A stretch of DNA of 64,000 nt from Nocardiopsis coralli. GTDB lineage: Bacteria; Actinomycetota; Actinomycetes; Streptosporangiales; Streptosporangiaceae. Below are positions 35,019 to 44,197 of the stretch, piece by piece. The stretch lies in assembly GCF_014892575.1 (NCBI RefSeq), contig NZ_JADBGI010000016.1, positions 1 to 64,000 on the forward strand, given 5' to 3'. The notes beneath the pieces are model-generated. The model ran no database searches. It had not been told where the DNA came from and worked only from the letters and a program-made list of their open reading frames with translations. The translations under genes and the position numbers were made by a program. The first letter of the stretch is position 1; every line of letters begins with the position of its first letter.

Positions 35019-35897
35019 ATGGACGCTGCCACCGGAACACCGCGGACCCGTCCGGACGACACCGCACACCCGACCCACGACCGCCACCCCCTGTGGGCCG
35101 AGCTCGCCGAACTCGCCGCCGTCTTCACCGCGGGCGCCGCCGCCCACACCCTCGTCCTCCTGCTCGGACACTCCTCCGCCGGGGCCCTGGCCGCCGTCGG
35201 CATCACACTCATCCTCGCGGTCGTGGCCACCCGCTGCTGGCGCCACCACCGCCGACGCGCCCTGCACCACGCCTCCCGTTCGGCCGACCACCGTGCCGCC
35301 CACGACGATCCGGACGCCGCCGGTCCGCGCCGGATCTGGCGCCTGCGCGTGGAGGTCAGCGACCAGCCCGGGGGACTGGCCCGCCTCGCCGACGAACTCG
35401 CCCGCACCGGCGCCGACATCCGCACGGTCCAGGTGCATCCCGCCGGGGAGGAGGTCACCGACGAACTCCTCGTACTCAGCCCCTCCCACGTCGGCCCGCA
35501 CCTGCTGCGCGGCGCCGTGCACAGGGCGGGAGCGCGGACCCGGGCGCTGCAGAACGCGACCCCGCACGACCTCACCGACGACACCAGCGACACCCTCCGC
35601 CTGGTCGGACGCGTACTCGACGGGACCTCGACCCTGCCGCAGGCCCTCGCACGCCTGCTGCGCGCCACCGAGGTCCGGCCCGGGGAACAGGAGCCCGCGC
35701 ACATGGAGGGGGAGGGCAACGGCGGGGCCACCCTGTGCCTGCGGGGTGCCGACGGCGGACACCTCGTGGCGCTCCGCCCCGACCTGCCGTTCACGTCCCT
35801 GGAGTTCGCCCGCGCCCAGTCGTTCGTCGACGTGCTCACCCGCGCGACGGGAACCGGACCCCTGCCCGCCGACAGCGCCTCCCGCCGCACGCCCTGA
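35019..35897 (+). CDS. Membrane-anchored ACT-domain protein
   Basis: A 292-residue protein. Two hydrophobic segments at about 30-50 and 56-72 are followed by a basic stretch (WRHHRRRALHH). An ACT domain follows at about 107-175 (RLRVEVSDQPGGLARLADELARTGADIRTVQVHP), with a second, less clear region after it. The ACT fold binds amino acids or similar ligands. No catalytic domain is visible. It may be a small membrane sensor. ATG 35019 has no strong Shine-Dalgarno. It converges with the SpoIIE phosphatase gene. Confidence 0.75.
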   Translation: MDAATGTPRTRPDDTAHPTHDRHPLWAELAELAAVFTAGAAAHTLVLLLGHSSAGALAAVGITLILAVVATRCWRHHRRRALHHASRSADHRAAHDDPDAAGPRRIWRLRVEVSDQPGGLARLADELARTGADIRTVQVHPAGEEVTDELLVLSPSHVGPHLLRGAVHRAGARTRALQNATPHDLTDDTSDTLRLVGRVLDGTSTLPQALARLLRATEVRPGEQEPAHMEGEGNGGATLCLRGADGGHLVALRPDLPFTSLEFARAQSFVDVLTRATGTGPLPADSASRRTP

Positions 35898-35913
35898 CGG
35901 GCCGGCGCCCCTC

Positions 35914-37092
35914 CTACCGCCCGTGCCACTCGCAGAACAGGACCGTCGCATCGTCCTCGAGCTGCCCGTCGTGGTGGGCCAGGACGGCCTGCACCAAGCG
36001 GCGCAGCGTCTCGGGCACAGGCAGCCCGTCGGCCTCGTGGCGCACGATGAAATCCACGAAACGGTCGATCCCGAACTCCTCCCCGCGGGAGTCCCGTGCC
36101 TCGGTCACGCCGTCGGTGTGCATGAGGACCCGGTCCCCGGGTTGGAGCTGTGCGTGACACACGGTCACGGGCACCCCGAAGTTCATGCCCAACGGGTGGG
36201 TGGGCTCGCACTCCAGGGTGATCACACGGTCGCCCTTGCGCAGGAGCACGGGCGGGAGGTGACCGCAGTTGACCCACCGGAACTCGCCGCTCGCCGTGTC
36301 GAGCTCAGCCATGATCCCGGTCGTGAACCTCGAACGCACGAAGTCCTCGGTGAGGATCTCCTCCACCCCGGCGGGCAGCTCCGACAGCTCGGTGCCGCGC
36401 CGCCGCTCGTTGCGGAACGCCCCCACGGTCAGGTTCGCGAGCAGCCCCGCCGCGTTGTCGTGGCCCATCGCGTCGAACAGGGCCATGTGCGCGATGTCGC
36501 CTGACACGGCGTAGTCGAAGGAGTCCCCGGCGTTGTCGTAGGCCGGTTCTGTCGTGGCCGACAGCGTGACCCGGTCGGTCGCGAACGTGTTGGGCGGCAT
36601 CAGCGTCCACTGCATCTCGGCGGCGACCGACATCGGGCGGGTGCGGATCAACCGCGCGTAGGAGTCGCTGCTGGGGCGCTTGTCGACCACCAGGAGCCCG
36701 GCGATCGCGGCCAGCCGGTACAGAGGTTCCTCGTCGAGGTGATCGGCCCGGTGCACGTACAGTACCCCCAGGCGTTCGCTCCCGTTCATGATCGGGACCC
36801 AGAAGCGCGGCTCCCAGCCCACCCGGACCACCCGGGTCTGGATGAACGCCAGACCCGCCACGGTGCCGTCCACCCGCAGCCGTTCCCCGTCCAGGCCGGC
36901 GCCCCTGCTGTCGCCCGTCACCTCGTTCAGGGTGCGCTGCTGTCGGTCGCCCAGGTACAGGCGCACCCCGTGGAGTCCGGCCCGCTCGGCGCCGTCGGCG
37001 AGGGCGGACGGGATCGCCTCGAATGTCATGTAGGTGCTGTCGCGCGCCAGGGTCGACACCACGCTGTCGATCCTGCTCAGGTCGGTTGCCAT
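35914..37092 (-). CDS. PP2C/SpoIIE-type serine phosphatase with N-terminal GAF-like domain
   Basis: A 392-residue protein. Residues about 20-150 look like a GAF sensor domain (GVRLYLGDRQQRTLNEVTGD, FWVPIMNGSERLGVLYVHRAD). A SpoIIE/PP2C domain follows: AGDSFDYAVSGDIAHMALFDAMGHDNAAGLLA, VNCGHLPPVLLRKGD, MHTDGVTEARD and LEDDATVLFCEW, with the metal-binding Asp residues. Such proteins dephosphorylate anti-sigma-factor antagonists in stress signalling. ATG 37092 starts the gene. It is separated from the flavin gene by 140 bp. No anti-sigma factor gene adjoins. Confidence 0.9.
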   Translation of the reverse strand: MATDLSRIDSVVSTLARDSTYMTFEAIPSALADGAERAGLHGVRLYLGDRQQRTLNEVTGDSRGAGLDGERLRVDGTVAGLAFIQTRVVRVGWEPRFWVPIMNGSERLGVLYVHRADHLDEEPLYRLAAIAGLLVVDKRPSSDSYARLIRTRPMSVAAEMQWTLMPPNTFATDRVTLSATTEPAYDNAGDSFDYAVSGDIAHMALFDAMGHDNAAGLLANLTVGAFRNERRRGTELSELPAGVEEILTEDFVRSRFTTGIMAELDTASGEFRWVNCGHLPPVLLRKGDRVITLECEPTHPLGMNFGVPVTVCHAQLQPGDRVLMHTDGVTEARDSRGEEFGIDRFVDFIVRHEADGLPVPETLRRLVQAVLAHHDGQLEDDATVLFCEWHGR

Positions 37093-37232
37093 GACGCCCT
37101 CCGAGCCGGTGGAGGCGAGTGCGTCGGCTGACCTACCCGGCGGGCTGCACGAAGACACGGAGGTCCCGGCCAAGAGCGGACAAGGCCGCCCGGCTGATCG
37201 GGGTGCCCGGGGCGGCTCGGTACGCTCCCGGC

Positions 37233-37886
37233 TCAGTACAGGGCGGCCCGGTTCTCCGCCTCCAGCGCCGCGTCGATGGCCTCGACCGGCTCCGGGCTCT
37301 TCTCGAGGTCCTTGAGCACCTGCCCGAGCGTGGGCAGCTCCGAGCGGTCGGGCCAGGTCGCGGGGTCCCACAGCGAGGAACGCCGGAACGCCTTCGCGCA
37401 GTGGAAGAACGCCTCCTCCACGCGCACGACCAGCACCAGCTTGGGCGCGCGCCCGCGCACCGCGAAGCTCTCCCGCAGTTCCTCGTCCACCACGATCGTC
37501 GCGGTGCCGTTCACCCGCAGCGTCTCCTCGGTGCCGGGCACGCAGAACAACAGCCCGACCCGGGGGTTGTCCACGATGTTGACGAGGGAGTCCACACGGC
37601 GGTTGCCGGGCCGGTCGGGGATGGCGACCGTGTGCGCGTCCAGGGCGCGGAACACACCCGGTTCCTCACCGCGCGGGGAGACGTCGCAGGTGCCGTCCGC
37701 ACCCGAGGTCGCCAGTAGCACGAACGGGCTGCGCTCCAGGAAGGCCAGCCCGTGCTCGTCCAGGTACCCGCGGTCCTTGGCGACGACGACGGGCGCGGGC
37801 TCGCCCACGAGTTCGCGCAGCTGGGTGTGGTCCTTCACGGCCCGGAGCCCGGAGACGTCCACGTCGATCACGTTCCTTTCCGGCAC
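37233..37886 (-). CDS. Pyridoxamine 5'-phosphate oxidase-family FMN protein (MSMEG_1061-like)
   Basis: A 217-residue split-barrel flavoprotein. FMN-binding segments are FVLLATSGADGTCDVSPRGEEPG, AIPDRPGNRRVDSLVNIVDNPRVGLLFCVPG and ETLRVNGTATIV. It may use FMN or F420 to reduce an unknown substrate. GTG 37886 is used; the GTG nine codons later would have a better spaced AAGGA, so the start is not certain. A terminator lies upstream, between it and the GH64 gene. It is most likely monocistronic. Confidence 0.8.
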   Translation of the reverse strand: MPERNVIDVDVSGLRAVKDHTQLRELVGEPAPVVVAKDRGYLDEHGLAFLERSPFVLLATSGADGTCDVSPRGEEPGVFRALDAHTVAIPDRPGNRRVDSLVNIVDNPRVGLLFCVPGTEETLRVNGTATIVVDEELRESFAVRGRAPKLVLVVRVEEAFFHCAKAFRRSSLWDPATWPDRSELPTLGQVLKDLEKSPEPVEAIDAALEAENRAALY

Positions 37887-37958
37887 CGGCGCCCCGGCCC
37901 GGTCCCGTGCGTTCGTGCGGGGCGGTCCGCCCCGTCCCGCACGATCCTATGAGCGCGG

Positions 37959-37991
37959 CCGGGCCGCCGGCGCATCGGTCCGGCGGCCCGG
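37959..37991 (-). terminator. Terminator downstream of the GH64 gene
   Basis: CCGGGCCGCCGG (37959-37970) pairs with CCGGCGGCCCGG (37980-37991), a perfect 12-bp stem with a 9-base loop. It lies just after the stop of the glucanase gene at 37999. Confidence 0.85.
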
Positions 37992-37998
37992 TCCCTGA

Positions 37999-39180
37999 TC
38001 AGAAGGGTGTGAGGGTGACGGCGAAGGCGCTGGGCCCGTGGTCCTGGACGTAGGAGGCGAAGTCCTCCACGTCGTCGAACGCGAACCCGTAGGCCTTTCC
38101 GTCCTCGGTGTTCTCGTGGAAGACGGCCGCGTACCGGTTGGTGACCTCGTCCAGGTAGAACCCGTCGGGGTCGTCGGTGGGCTGCTCGGAGTGGTCGAGC
38201 AGGGTCGAGCGGTTCAGGGCCGCGCCCACGATCGCCGCGACCGGGCCGGTGATGCCGTCGTTGGGGGCGTCCAGCGCGCCGTCGCAGAACAGCACGTCGG
38301 CGGTGGAGGGGCGGGCGATGGGGGCCACGCCGCCGTCGAAGACCAGCTCGTCGCCCTCGACCCTGCCGGTGAAGGTCCCGGCGTTGGTGGTCACGACCAG
38401 GTCGGTGTCGGCGTAGTACTCCCACACCCGGTCCACGTAGGGGTCGTAGTAGGAACCGTCGAACCGTCCCACCCCGAGGCCGTGGCCGGGGGCGATGACG
38501 CGCAGGTCGTCGAAGACCAGGTCGCCGAAGTCGGCGTCGCCGGCGAGCGTCTCGAAGACGGCGTCGCGCCCGCCCGGGACGAAGAACCCGGTCGCGTGGT
38601 CCTCCTGCCCGGCCAGCTCGATCCCGATGGGCACGCTGAACTGGTCGACCATGGTGGTGTTGCAGAACATGCCGTCCTCGCTGTGCGTGAACTCCACCGA
38701 GTCGTGCAGCACGTCGAAGCCGGGCTCGTCCTCCACCCAGCCCGACGGCAGCTGGAGCGCGGGGTTGCCGTCCCCGTCCGCGACGATGCGGATGCCGAGC
38801 TTGCCGCCGAGCGCGATGTAGATGCGCCCGGACATGAAGGGGAGCGTCATGTCGTCGGGCACCGAGTCCAGCGGGATGGAGTAGTCGGTGTACCCGTCGT
38901 CGGTGTTGTCGTCCTCGCTGACCGGGTGGGGCGTGCCGTCGGAGTCCACCCAGCAGTGCTCGTCGGTGGTCAGGTCCGTACCGACGATGTACAGCAGGAT
39001 CTCGTCGTCGGGGTAGCGCCCGGAGTCGTTGGTGAAGCTCACCGGGAGCGCTCCCGAATTGCGCGTGCGCGTACGAGCCGAGGCGGGACGGGCCCGGGAG
39101 GCGGACCACCCGGCGGCGCCGAGCAGGGGGACGCCGGCGGCGAGCGCGGTCCCTCCGAGGAAGAGGCGGCGTTCGATCAT
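37999..39180 (-). CDS. Secreted beta-1,3-glucanase, GH64 family
   Basis: A 393-residue secreted protein. The signal begins ERRLFLGG with a twin-arginine, followed by a hydrophobic core, suggesting Tat export. The mature part has LPVSFTNDSGRYPDDEILLYIVG at the start of the GH64/thaumatin-like barrel, and later FFVPGGRD and RVWEYYADTDLVVTT. Enzymes of this family release laminaripentaose from beta-1,3-glucan of fungal walls. ATG 39180 follows GAGGAG. The upstream 260 bp contains an AT-rich segment (TGAAAACTAGATTTCC) that probably holds its promoter. No carbohydrate-binding domain is visible. Confidence 0.88.
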   Translation of the reverse strand: MIERRLFLGGTALAAGVPLLGAAGWSASRARPASARTRTRNSGALPVSFTNDSGRYPDDEILLYIVGTDLTTDEHCWVDSDGTPHPVSEDDNTDDGYTDYSIPLDSVPDDMTLPFMSGRIYIALGGKLGIRIVADGDGNPALQLPSGWVEDEPGFDVLHDSVEFTHSEDGMFCNTTMVDQFSVPIGIELAGQEDHATGFFVPGGRDAVFETLAGDADFGDLVFDDLRVIAPGHGLGVGRFDGSYYDPYVDRVWEYYADTDLVVTTNAGTFTGRVEGDELVFDGGVAPIARPSTADVLFCDGALDAPNDGITGPVAAIVGAALNRSTLLDHSEQPTDDPDGFYLDEVTNRYAAVFHENTEDGKAYGFAFDDVEDFASYVQDHGPSAFAVTLTPF

Positions 39181-39442
39181 GCGGGGCTCCTCGTGTCGGG
39201 AGAACAGGAAACTGAAAACTAGATTTCCAATTACTCGGCGTCAACCCGTGTAACGCAAGAGATCTGAGCGCTTCACGAGTCCCCAGCTCACACAGGGGTG
39301 ACACCCCGTCCCGAATGTCCTGGGGAGTGCGGGGAAGTCCGCACCCGGAAGGGCGAGTTCGACGAAACGCCTGAACGGGCAGGTCCGCGCGCCGTAGCGT
39401 GTGAATCGCCCCCCGCGAAGTGTTCCCGGACCTGGAGGAGCC

Positions 39443-40150
39443 GTGCCCCGACCCCTGCCCGCCGAACACCTGCGCTCGGCCGCCAGCCGCCGCCTCGACG
39501 CGCGTTACCCCCACCACGCGGACGACTTCGTGCACGTCGTGGCGTTGGGAAGCTCTGTCGAGGCCTCCGACGCCGACCGGCTGGACACCCTGAGCCTCAT
39601 CGACGAACTCCGCGAGACCCTGGACACCGCTGAGCGCCGCCACCTCGCCGCCCTGCGCGAACGCCCGGAACCGGTCGCCTGGAGCCGGATCGCGCGTGCC
39701 ACCAACATCACCCGCCAAGGGGTCGAGCAGCGGTACCTGCGTGCCCTGGGCGGGCACGGGCGCAACCCCGCGGTGGGACGCCAGGTGCTGCAGATCCGCC
39801 GGCGCATCGCGCAGGTCTCCGAGCACCGCAGCGCCGCCCGGTGGGGACAGACCGGGCCCGCCGGACGCGACTGGCAGCTGCGGGTCCTGCTGCGCTCGCG
39901 CCACGGCCTCTGGGACGCGGAGGAGGGCCTGCTCAGCGGGGTCAAGGGGGTCCCGCCCTCCTTGGAGAACTACTGGCTGCCCTCGCGGGAGTGCTTCGTG
40001 CGCGGGGAGGACGTCGAGGTGCTGGAGGTGCTCGAGGAGTCCACCCCGTGGGAGGGCGTGCGGCCCGCGCTCTACCGCCGACAGGGGTTGCCGGGCCACC
40101 CCGAACCCCGCGACCGCGCGGCGCCGGGGGTCTCCGAACGCGCACGCTGA
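39443..40150 (+). CDS. HTH-containing protein of unknown function
   Basis: A 235-residue protein. A helix-turn-helix-like region is seen at about 80-105: WSRIARATNITRQGVEQRY, resembling sigma-like or MarR-like recognition helices. The rest is basic and Arg-rich with no recognisable domain. GTG 39443 follows GGAGGAGCC. It is divergent from the GH64 gene and might control it, but this is only a position argument. It converges with benE. Confidence 0.6.
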   Translation: MPRPLPAEHLRSAASRRLDARYPHHADDFVHVVALGSSVEASDADRLDTLSLIDELRETLDTAERRHLAALRERPEPVAWSRIARATNITRQGVEQRYLRALGGHGRNPAVGRQVLQIRRRIAQVSEHRSAARWGQTGPAGRDWQLRVLLRSRHGLWDAEEGLLSGVKGVPPSLENYWLPSRECFVRGEDVEVLEVLEESTPWEGVRPALYRRQGLPGHPEPRDRAAPGVSERAR

Positions 40151-40158
40151 CAGCGGGT

Positions 40159-41472
40159 TCACCCCCGCCGTTCCACCAGCGCAGAGACGGCCAGGCCCAC
40201 GACGAGGCCCCAGAACGGGGCGCCCACGTTCCACAGCTGCACGTCGGCGACGGTCACCAGGAAACACGCCAGCGCACCCAGCGTGTGCGTCGACCCGAAC
40301 CCGGCCACGAAGGCGTTCTGCAACGGCCGCAGCATCGCCAGCCCGCCCAGCGCCGCCACGAACGCCGCGGGCGCCGCCGACATCAGCCCGACGAAGACCG
40401 GGGCGAACACACCCAGCACCATCGCGAGTACCCCGAGCGTGAGCGCCGCCGTGTACTGGCGCGCCCGCTCACCGGTGGCGACCAGCAGCGCGTTGGTCGG
40501 GCCGGTCAGGCACGTGGACACCGCGCCCAGCGGGGCCACACCCACCGACCACACCCCGCTCACGATCGCGGACACGTTCACCGGGGGCCGGTGCCCCGCC
40601 GACCGCAGGACCGCCACACCCTGGCCGTTCTGCACGACCAGCACCGTGATGGCCACCGGGACCACCAGCTCCGTCAGGGCCCGCACGGTGAACTCGGGCG
40701 CCTGCAGCAGGGGTAGGGCCACGGGGGAGCCCGTCTGCGGGGCACCGCCGGCGCTCCCGGTCAGCACCACCGCGGCCACCCCCACCAACAGTGCGCCCAG
40801 CACCGGCGGCATCCACCGCGCCCACCGGCCCAGCGCCGACAACAGCAGGAACACCGCCACCATCGGCACCGCGACCAGCGGCAGGGACCCGACCGAGCCC
40901 ACCAGCCCCAGACCGAAGTCCAGGAACACCCCCGCGACCATCGCCATGACGATCGGCAACGGCAGCGCGTCGTTGACCCACCGCACCAGGCCGCTCAGGC
41001 CCAGAACCGTGACCAGCACCCCGGTCACGACCAGCGCCCCCAAGACCTCGCTCCACCGCAGGCCGCCGGCGAGCGCGTTGCCGACCACCACCGTCCCGGG
41101 GATCGTCCAGAAGAACGCCAACGGGGTGCGGTAGAACCAGCTCACGCCCAGGGTCAGCACGCCGTTGACGAAGAAGACCGCGAAGATCCACGACGCCATC
41201 TCCGCCCCGCTCAACCCGCCGGACGAACCCGCGGCGAAGATGACGGCCACCGGTCCGGTCGCCGAGAAGACCAGGGCCACGACCGCCGACGCCGCGTACG
41301 ACGGGCCCAGGTCGGCCAGGACCCTGCGCGGGGAGGGCGGCCGCCGGTCGGGGCGTTCCAGCAACCGCGGCCGGCCCCCTCCCGCCGAGCCGCCGCCGGC
41401 CCCATCGGACCCCACTGCCCGGTCGTGCCCGGACCCGCGGGTGTCCCGGCCCTGCTCGGACTGCGCCGTCAT
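40159..41472 (-). CDS. benE: Benzoate/H+ symporter (BenE family)
   Basis: A 437-residue membrane protein with about 12 helices. The opening SYAASAVVALVFSATGPVAVIFAAG and WFYRTPLAFFWTIPGT are typical of BenE. It should import benzoate with protons. The first 45 residues are a Gly/Arg-rich cytoplasmic tail. ATG 41472 follows GGGGAGGAG, 16 bp after the LuxR gene. It is the last gene of the benABCD-benK-regulator-benE run. Confidence 0.92.
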   Translation of the reverse strand: MTAQSEQGRDTRGSGHDRAVGSDGAGGGSAGGGRPRLLERPDRRPPSPRRVLADLGPSYAASAVVALVFSATGPVAVIFAAGSSGGLSGAEMASWIFAVFFVNGVLTLGVSWFYRTPLAFFWTIPGTVVVGNALAGGLRWSEVLGALVVTGVLVTVLGLSGLVRWVNDALPLPIVMAMVAGVFLDFGLGLVGSVGSLPLVAVPMVAVFLLLSALGRWARWMPPVLGALLVGVAAVVLTGSAGGAPQTGSPVALPLLQAPEFTVRALTELVVPVAITVLVVQNGQGVAVLRSAGHRPPVNVSAIVSGVWSVGVAPLGAVSTCLTGPTNALLVATGERARQYTAALTLGVLAMVLGVFAPVFVGLMSAAPAAFVAALGGLAMLRPLQNAFVAGFGSTHTLGALACFLVTVADVQLWNVGAPFWGLVVGLAVSALVERRG

Positions 41473-41488
41473 CGCTGCTCCTCCCCGC

Positions 41489-44197
41489 TCACGCCTCGGC
41501 GAACTTCGCGGCCAGGGCGCTGCGCGAGCGCACCCCGCACTTCGCGTAGATCCTGGTCAGGTGGTACTGGACGGTCTTGACGGAGACACACAGCCGCTCG
41601 GCCGCCTCCCGGTTGGTCATGCCGGACGCCACCAGCTCGGTGACCGCCCACTCCTGCGCGGTCAACTTCGTGGGGTCCTCCGAACGCGGCCGGTTGAACC
41701 CGCCCGCGCGCAACTCGCGGTCGCACTGGTCCACGTACACCGACGCACCCAGCGACACGTAGATCTCCCGCGCCGAGGCCAGCGCCGCGTCCGCCTCCCG
41801 CCGTTTGCCGGCCCGGCGCAGGGCCTGGCCGTGGCCGAAGTGGATCCGCGCCCGGTAGTACGGCACGGGGATGTCCTCGATGAGCTCCAGGGCCCGCTCG
41901 AACGCCCTCCGGCACTGGTCGATGTCGCCCCGGGCGGCGTGGATCCGCCCCCGGGCCGCGCTGAGCTTGGCCATCGTCGAACGGTGCCCGGCCAGAGCCG
42001 AACGCTCCTCGTGCGGGCGCAGGAACGCGTCGGCCTCCTCGACCCGGCCCGCCAGCACCAGTGCGTCCGCGTACATGTCGTGCCAGGGCCAGAACCCGGG
42101 CTGGTGGAAGTCGACGCTCTCCGACAGCTCCAGCAGGGGGCGCGCCGCCCGCAGCACGGCCTCGTGGTCGCCCCGCACCGCGGCGCACTGGATGTTGCAC
42201 ATCGCCGAGGGGATGACCTGGATCGGGTACCCCTCCGGCGAGGTGTCCAGCCGCCGCAGGTGGTTCCCGGCGGCGGCCTGGTCCCCGCGCAGCGCGTGCA
42301 CCTGCGCGGCGGTCCAGTGCAGCAGCGGGCTCAGCAGGGTCAGCTCGTAGCGCTCGAACCGGGCCGAGGCGCGCGCGACCACCCGCAGGGCCTCGTCCCA
42401 CTCGCCCAGCACGAAGTGGGTGCGGGCCAGCCAGGCCTCCGCCCAGAGGGAGATGCGGGCCGAGCCGTCGCCCTCCCTCGTGGGCAGGGCGCTCTCGAGC
42501 AGGCCGCGGGCGGGCACCGGGTCGTCCATGGCCAGCGCCACCCACCCAGCGGCCATCTGGAACCGTTGGGTGTGCGTGGCCGAGACCGACCCGATCTCGG
42601 CCACCAGGCGTTCGCGGGACCCGTCGCCCTCGCCGTGCACGATGGCCTGCCCGAGCGTGCGGATCGCCCACGCCTCCACCACCGGCGACGTGCCCGGTTC
42701 CCCGGTCTCCTGGACCCGTTCGGCCCAGTGGACGAGCCGTTCCGGGCGCCACTCGCACAAGGAGTGCAGCACCAGCCGCTGGGCCACGGACGCGAACCCG
42801 GCCGGGTCGGTGGCGGGGTTCAGGGCCGCCACCGCCCGGTGCAGGGACGCGTGCGCCGCGCGCCGGCGCCCGCGGTGGATGTCGAGGTAACCGAGGGAGG
42901 CGTCCCGGGACGGACAGGGGCGCACCTCTTCCAGCATCGGGGTGTGCATCATCGCCGCGGGGATGTCGGCCGACCCGACCAGCGCGTCCACCCCGGCGAT
43001 GGTCAACGCGTCGCGGGTGTCGCAGCCGTCGGTGAGCTCGGCGGCGGTCAGGAACAGGCGCGCCGCCGTCGGCCACTCCCCGGCGGCCGCGTGGACCCCG
43101 GCCCGGTCGCGCAGGGCGGCCGAGAGCTCCTCGTCCCCGCCGAGCGCGGCCGCCGCCCGGTGCTCCAGGACGGCGTCGGTCCCGTCCAGCCCCGCGGCCG
43201 CACGCAGGTGCAGCTCGCGGCGTTCGGCCGGCGGCACCGACCGGTAGACCGCGGCCCGGGCCATGGGTGAGACGAACCGGAAACAGGTGCGGGCGGTGCC
43301 GTCCACGACCCGCAGCAGCCCGTGCCGGACCGCTTCGTCCAACCCGGGCAGCGGATCCCGCACCCCGAGCACGTCGCGCACGTCCTCGTAGCGCACCGGT
43401 TCGTGCAGCACCGACACCAGCCGGGCGGCGGCGGCCCCGGCGGGCGAGCACCGGTGCAGCGCCTCGTGCACCTCGGCGTGCACGGACGCGGGGACCGGGA
43501 GCGACCGCGAGGTGTCCCGCCACGTGTCCGGGGTGGCCTCGGCCAGGATCCGCAGGACCGACGACAGGTCGCCGCCGGTGTGTTCGTGCAGCAGCCGCGC
43601 CTTGCCCGGGCTGAGGTGCACACCCGCGGCCGTGTGGGCGAGGTCGCGGATCTCGGCACTGGTCAGCGGGCGCAGGGGCACGGTGTGGTCGACGTGGCGG
43701 TCGCGGAGTCTTCGGAACGCGGGGGACAGGTCGGCGGCCCCGTCGTCGGCCGCCAGTAGGACCAGTACCCGACCGCACCCGGCCCTGCGCACCGCCGTGA
43801 CCAGCGCGCGCAGGGACTCGGTGTCGGTCCAGTGGGCGTCGTCGACCACCACCGTCACCGGGCGGTCGGCGGTCGTGAAGGCCTCGGCCAGCATCAGGGG
43901 CGAGGGTGCGGGACGCCCCGCCTCCCCGGCGGCACCGGGGAGGGGAAGGGCGTCCAGGACCTGTTCGGCCAGGTCGTAGGGGCTGTCGCTGGTCCAGGGC
44001 AGGGCCGAGACGGAGACGGTGATCCCGTCGCCGCACTGCCGGGTGAAGCGGGAGAGCAGGGTGGTCCGCCCCGAGCCCAGCGGCCCCTCGAGCAGGACCA
44101 GCAGGGAACGGTCGGAGCGTGCCGTGGCCAGGTGTGCGTTGAGGGTGTCGAGTTCGTGTCGGCGCAGAGTGGTCACCGGGTGTCCTGTTTCACTCAC
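41489..44197 (-). CDS. benR: LuxR-family (LAL-type) ATP-binding regulator of the ben cluster
   Basis: A 902-residue regulator. An N-terminal AAA ATPase has Walker A GPLGSGRTT at about 38-48 and VVVDDAHWTD as Walker B. The middle is helical and TPR-like. The C-terminal LuxR HTH reads LTAQEWAVTELVASGMTNREAAERL. In Corynebacterium and Rhodococcus a LuxR-type regulator between ben genes activates them in response to benzoate, so benR is a fair name by context. GTG 44197 overlaps the benK stop (GTGA). Confidence 0.85.
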   Translation of the reverse strand: MSETGHPVTTLRRHELDTLNAHLATARSDRSLLVLLEGPLGSGRTTLLSRFTRQCGDGITVSVSALPWTSDSPYDLAEQVLDALPLPGAAGEAGRPAPSPLMLAEAFTTADRPVTVVVDDAHWTDTESLRALVTAVRRAGCGRVLVLLAADDGAADLSPAFRRLRDRHVDHTVPLRPLTSAEIRDLAHTAAGVHLSPGKARLLHEHTGGDLSSVLRILAEATPDTWRDTSRSLPVPASVHAEVHEALHRCSPAGAAAARLVSVLHEPVRYEDVRDVLGVRDPLPGLDEAVRHGLLRVVDGTARTCFRFVSPMARAAVYRSVPPAERRELHLRAAAGLDGTDAVLEHRAAAALGGDEELSAALRDRAGVHAAAGEWPTAARLFLTAAELTDGCDTRDALTIAGVDALVGSADIPAAMMHTPMLEEVRPCPSRDASLGYLDIHRGRRRAAHASLHRAVAALNPATDPAGFASVAQRLVLHSLCEWRPERLVHWAERVQETGEPGTSPVVEAWAIRTLGQAIVHGEGDGSRERLVAEIGSVSATHTQRFQMAAGWVALAMDDPVPARGLLESALPTREGDGSARISLWAEAWLARTHFVLGEWDEALRVVARASARFERYELTLLSPLLHWTAAQVHALRGDQAAAGNHLRRLDTSPEGYPIQVIPSAMCNIQCAAVRGDHEAVLRAARPLLELSESVDFHQPGFWPWHDMYADALVLAGRVEEADAFLRPHEERSALAGHRSTMAKLSAARGRIHAARGDIDQCRRAFERALELIEDIPVPYYRARIHFGHGQALRRAGKRREADAALASAREIYVSLGASVYVDQCDRELRAGGFNRPRSEDPTKLTAQEWAVTELVASGMTNREAAERLCVSVKTVQYHLTRIYAKCGVRSRSALAAKFAEA

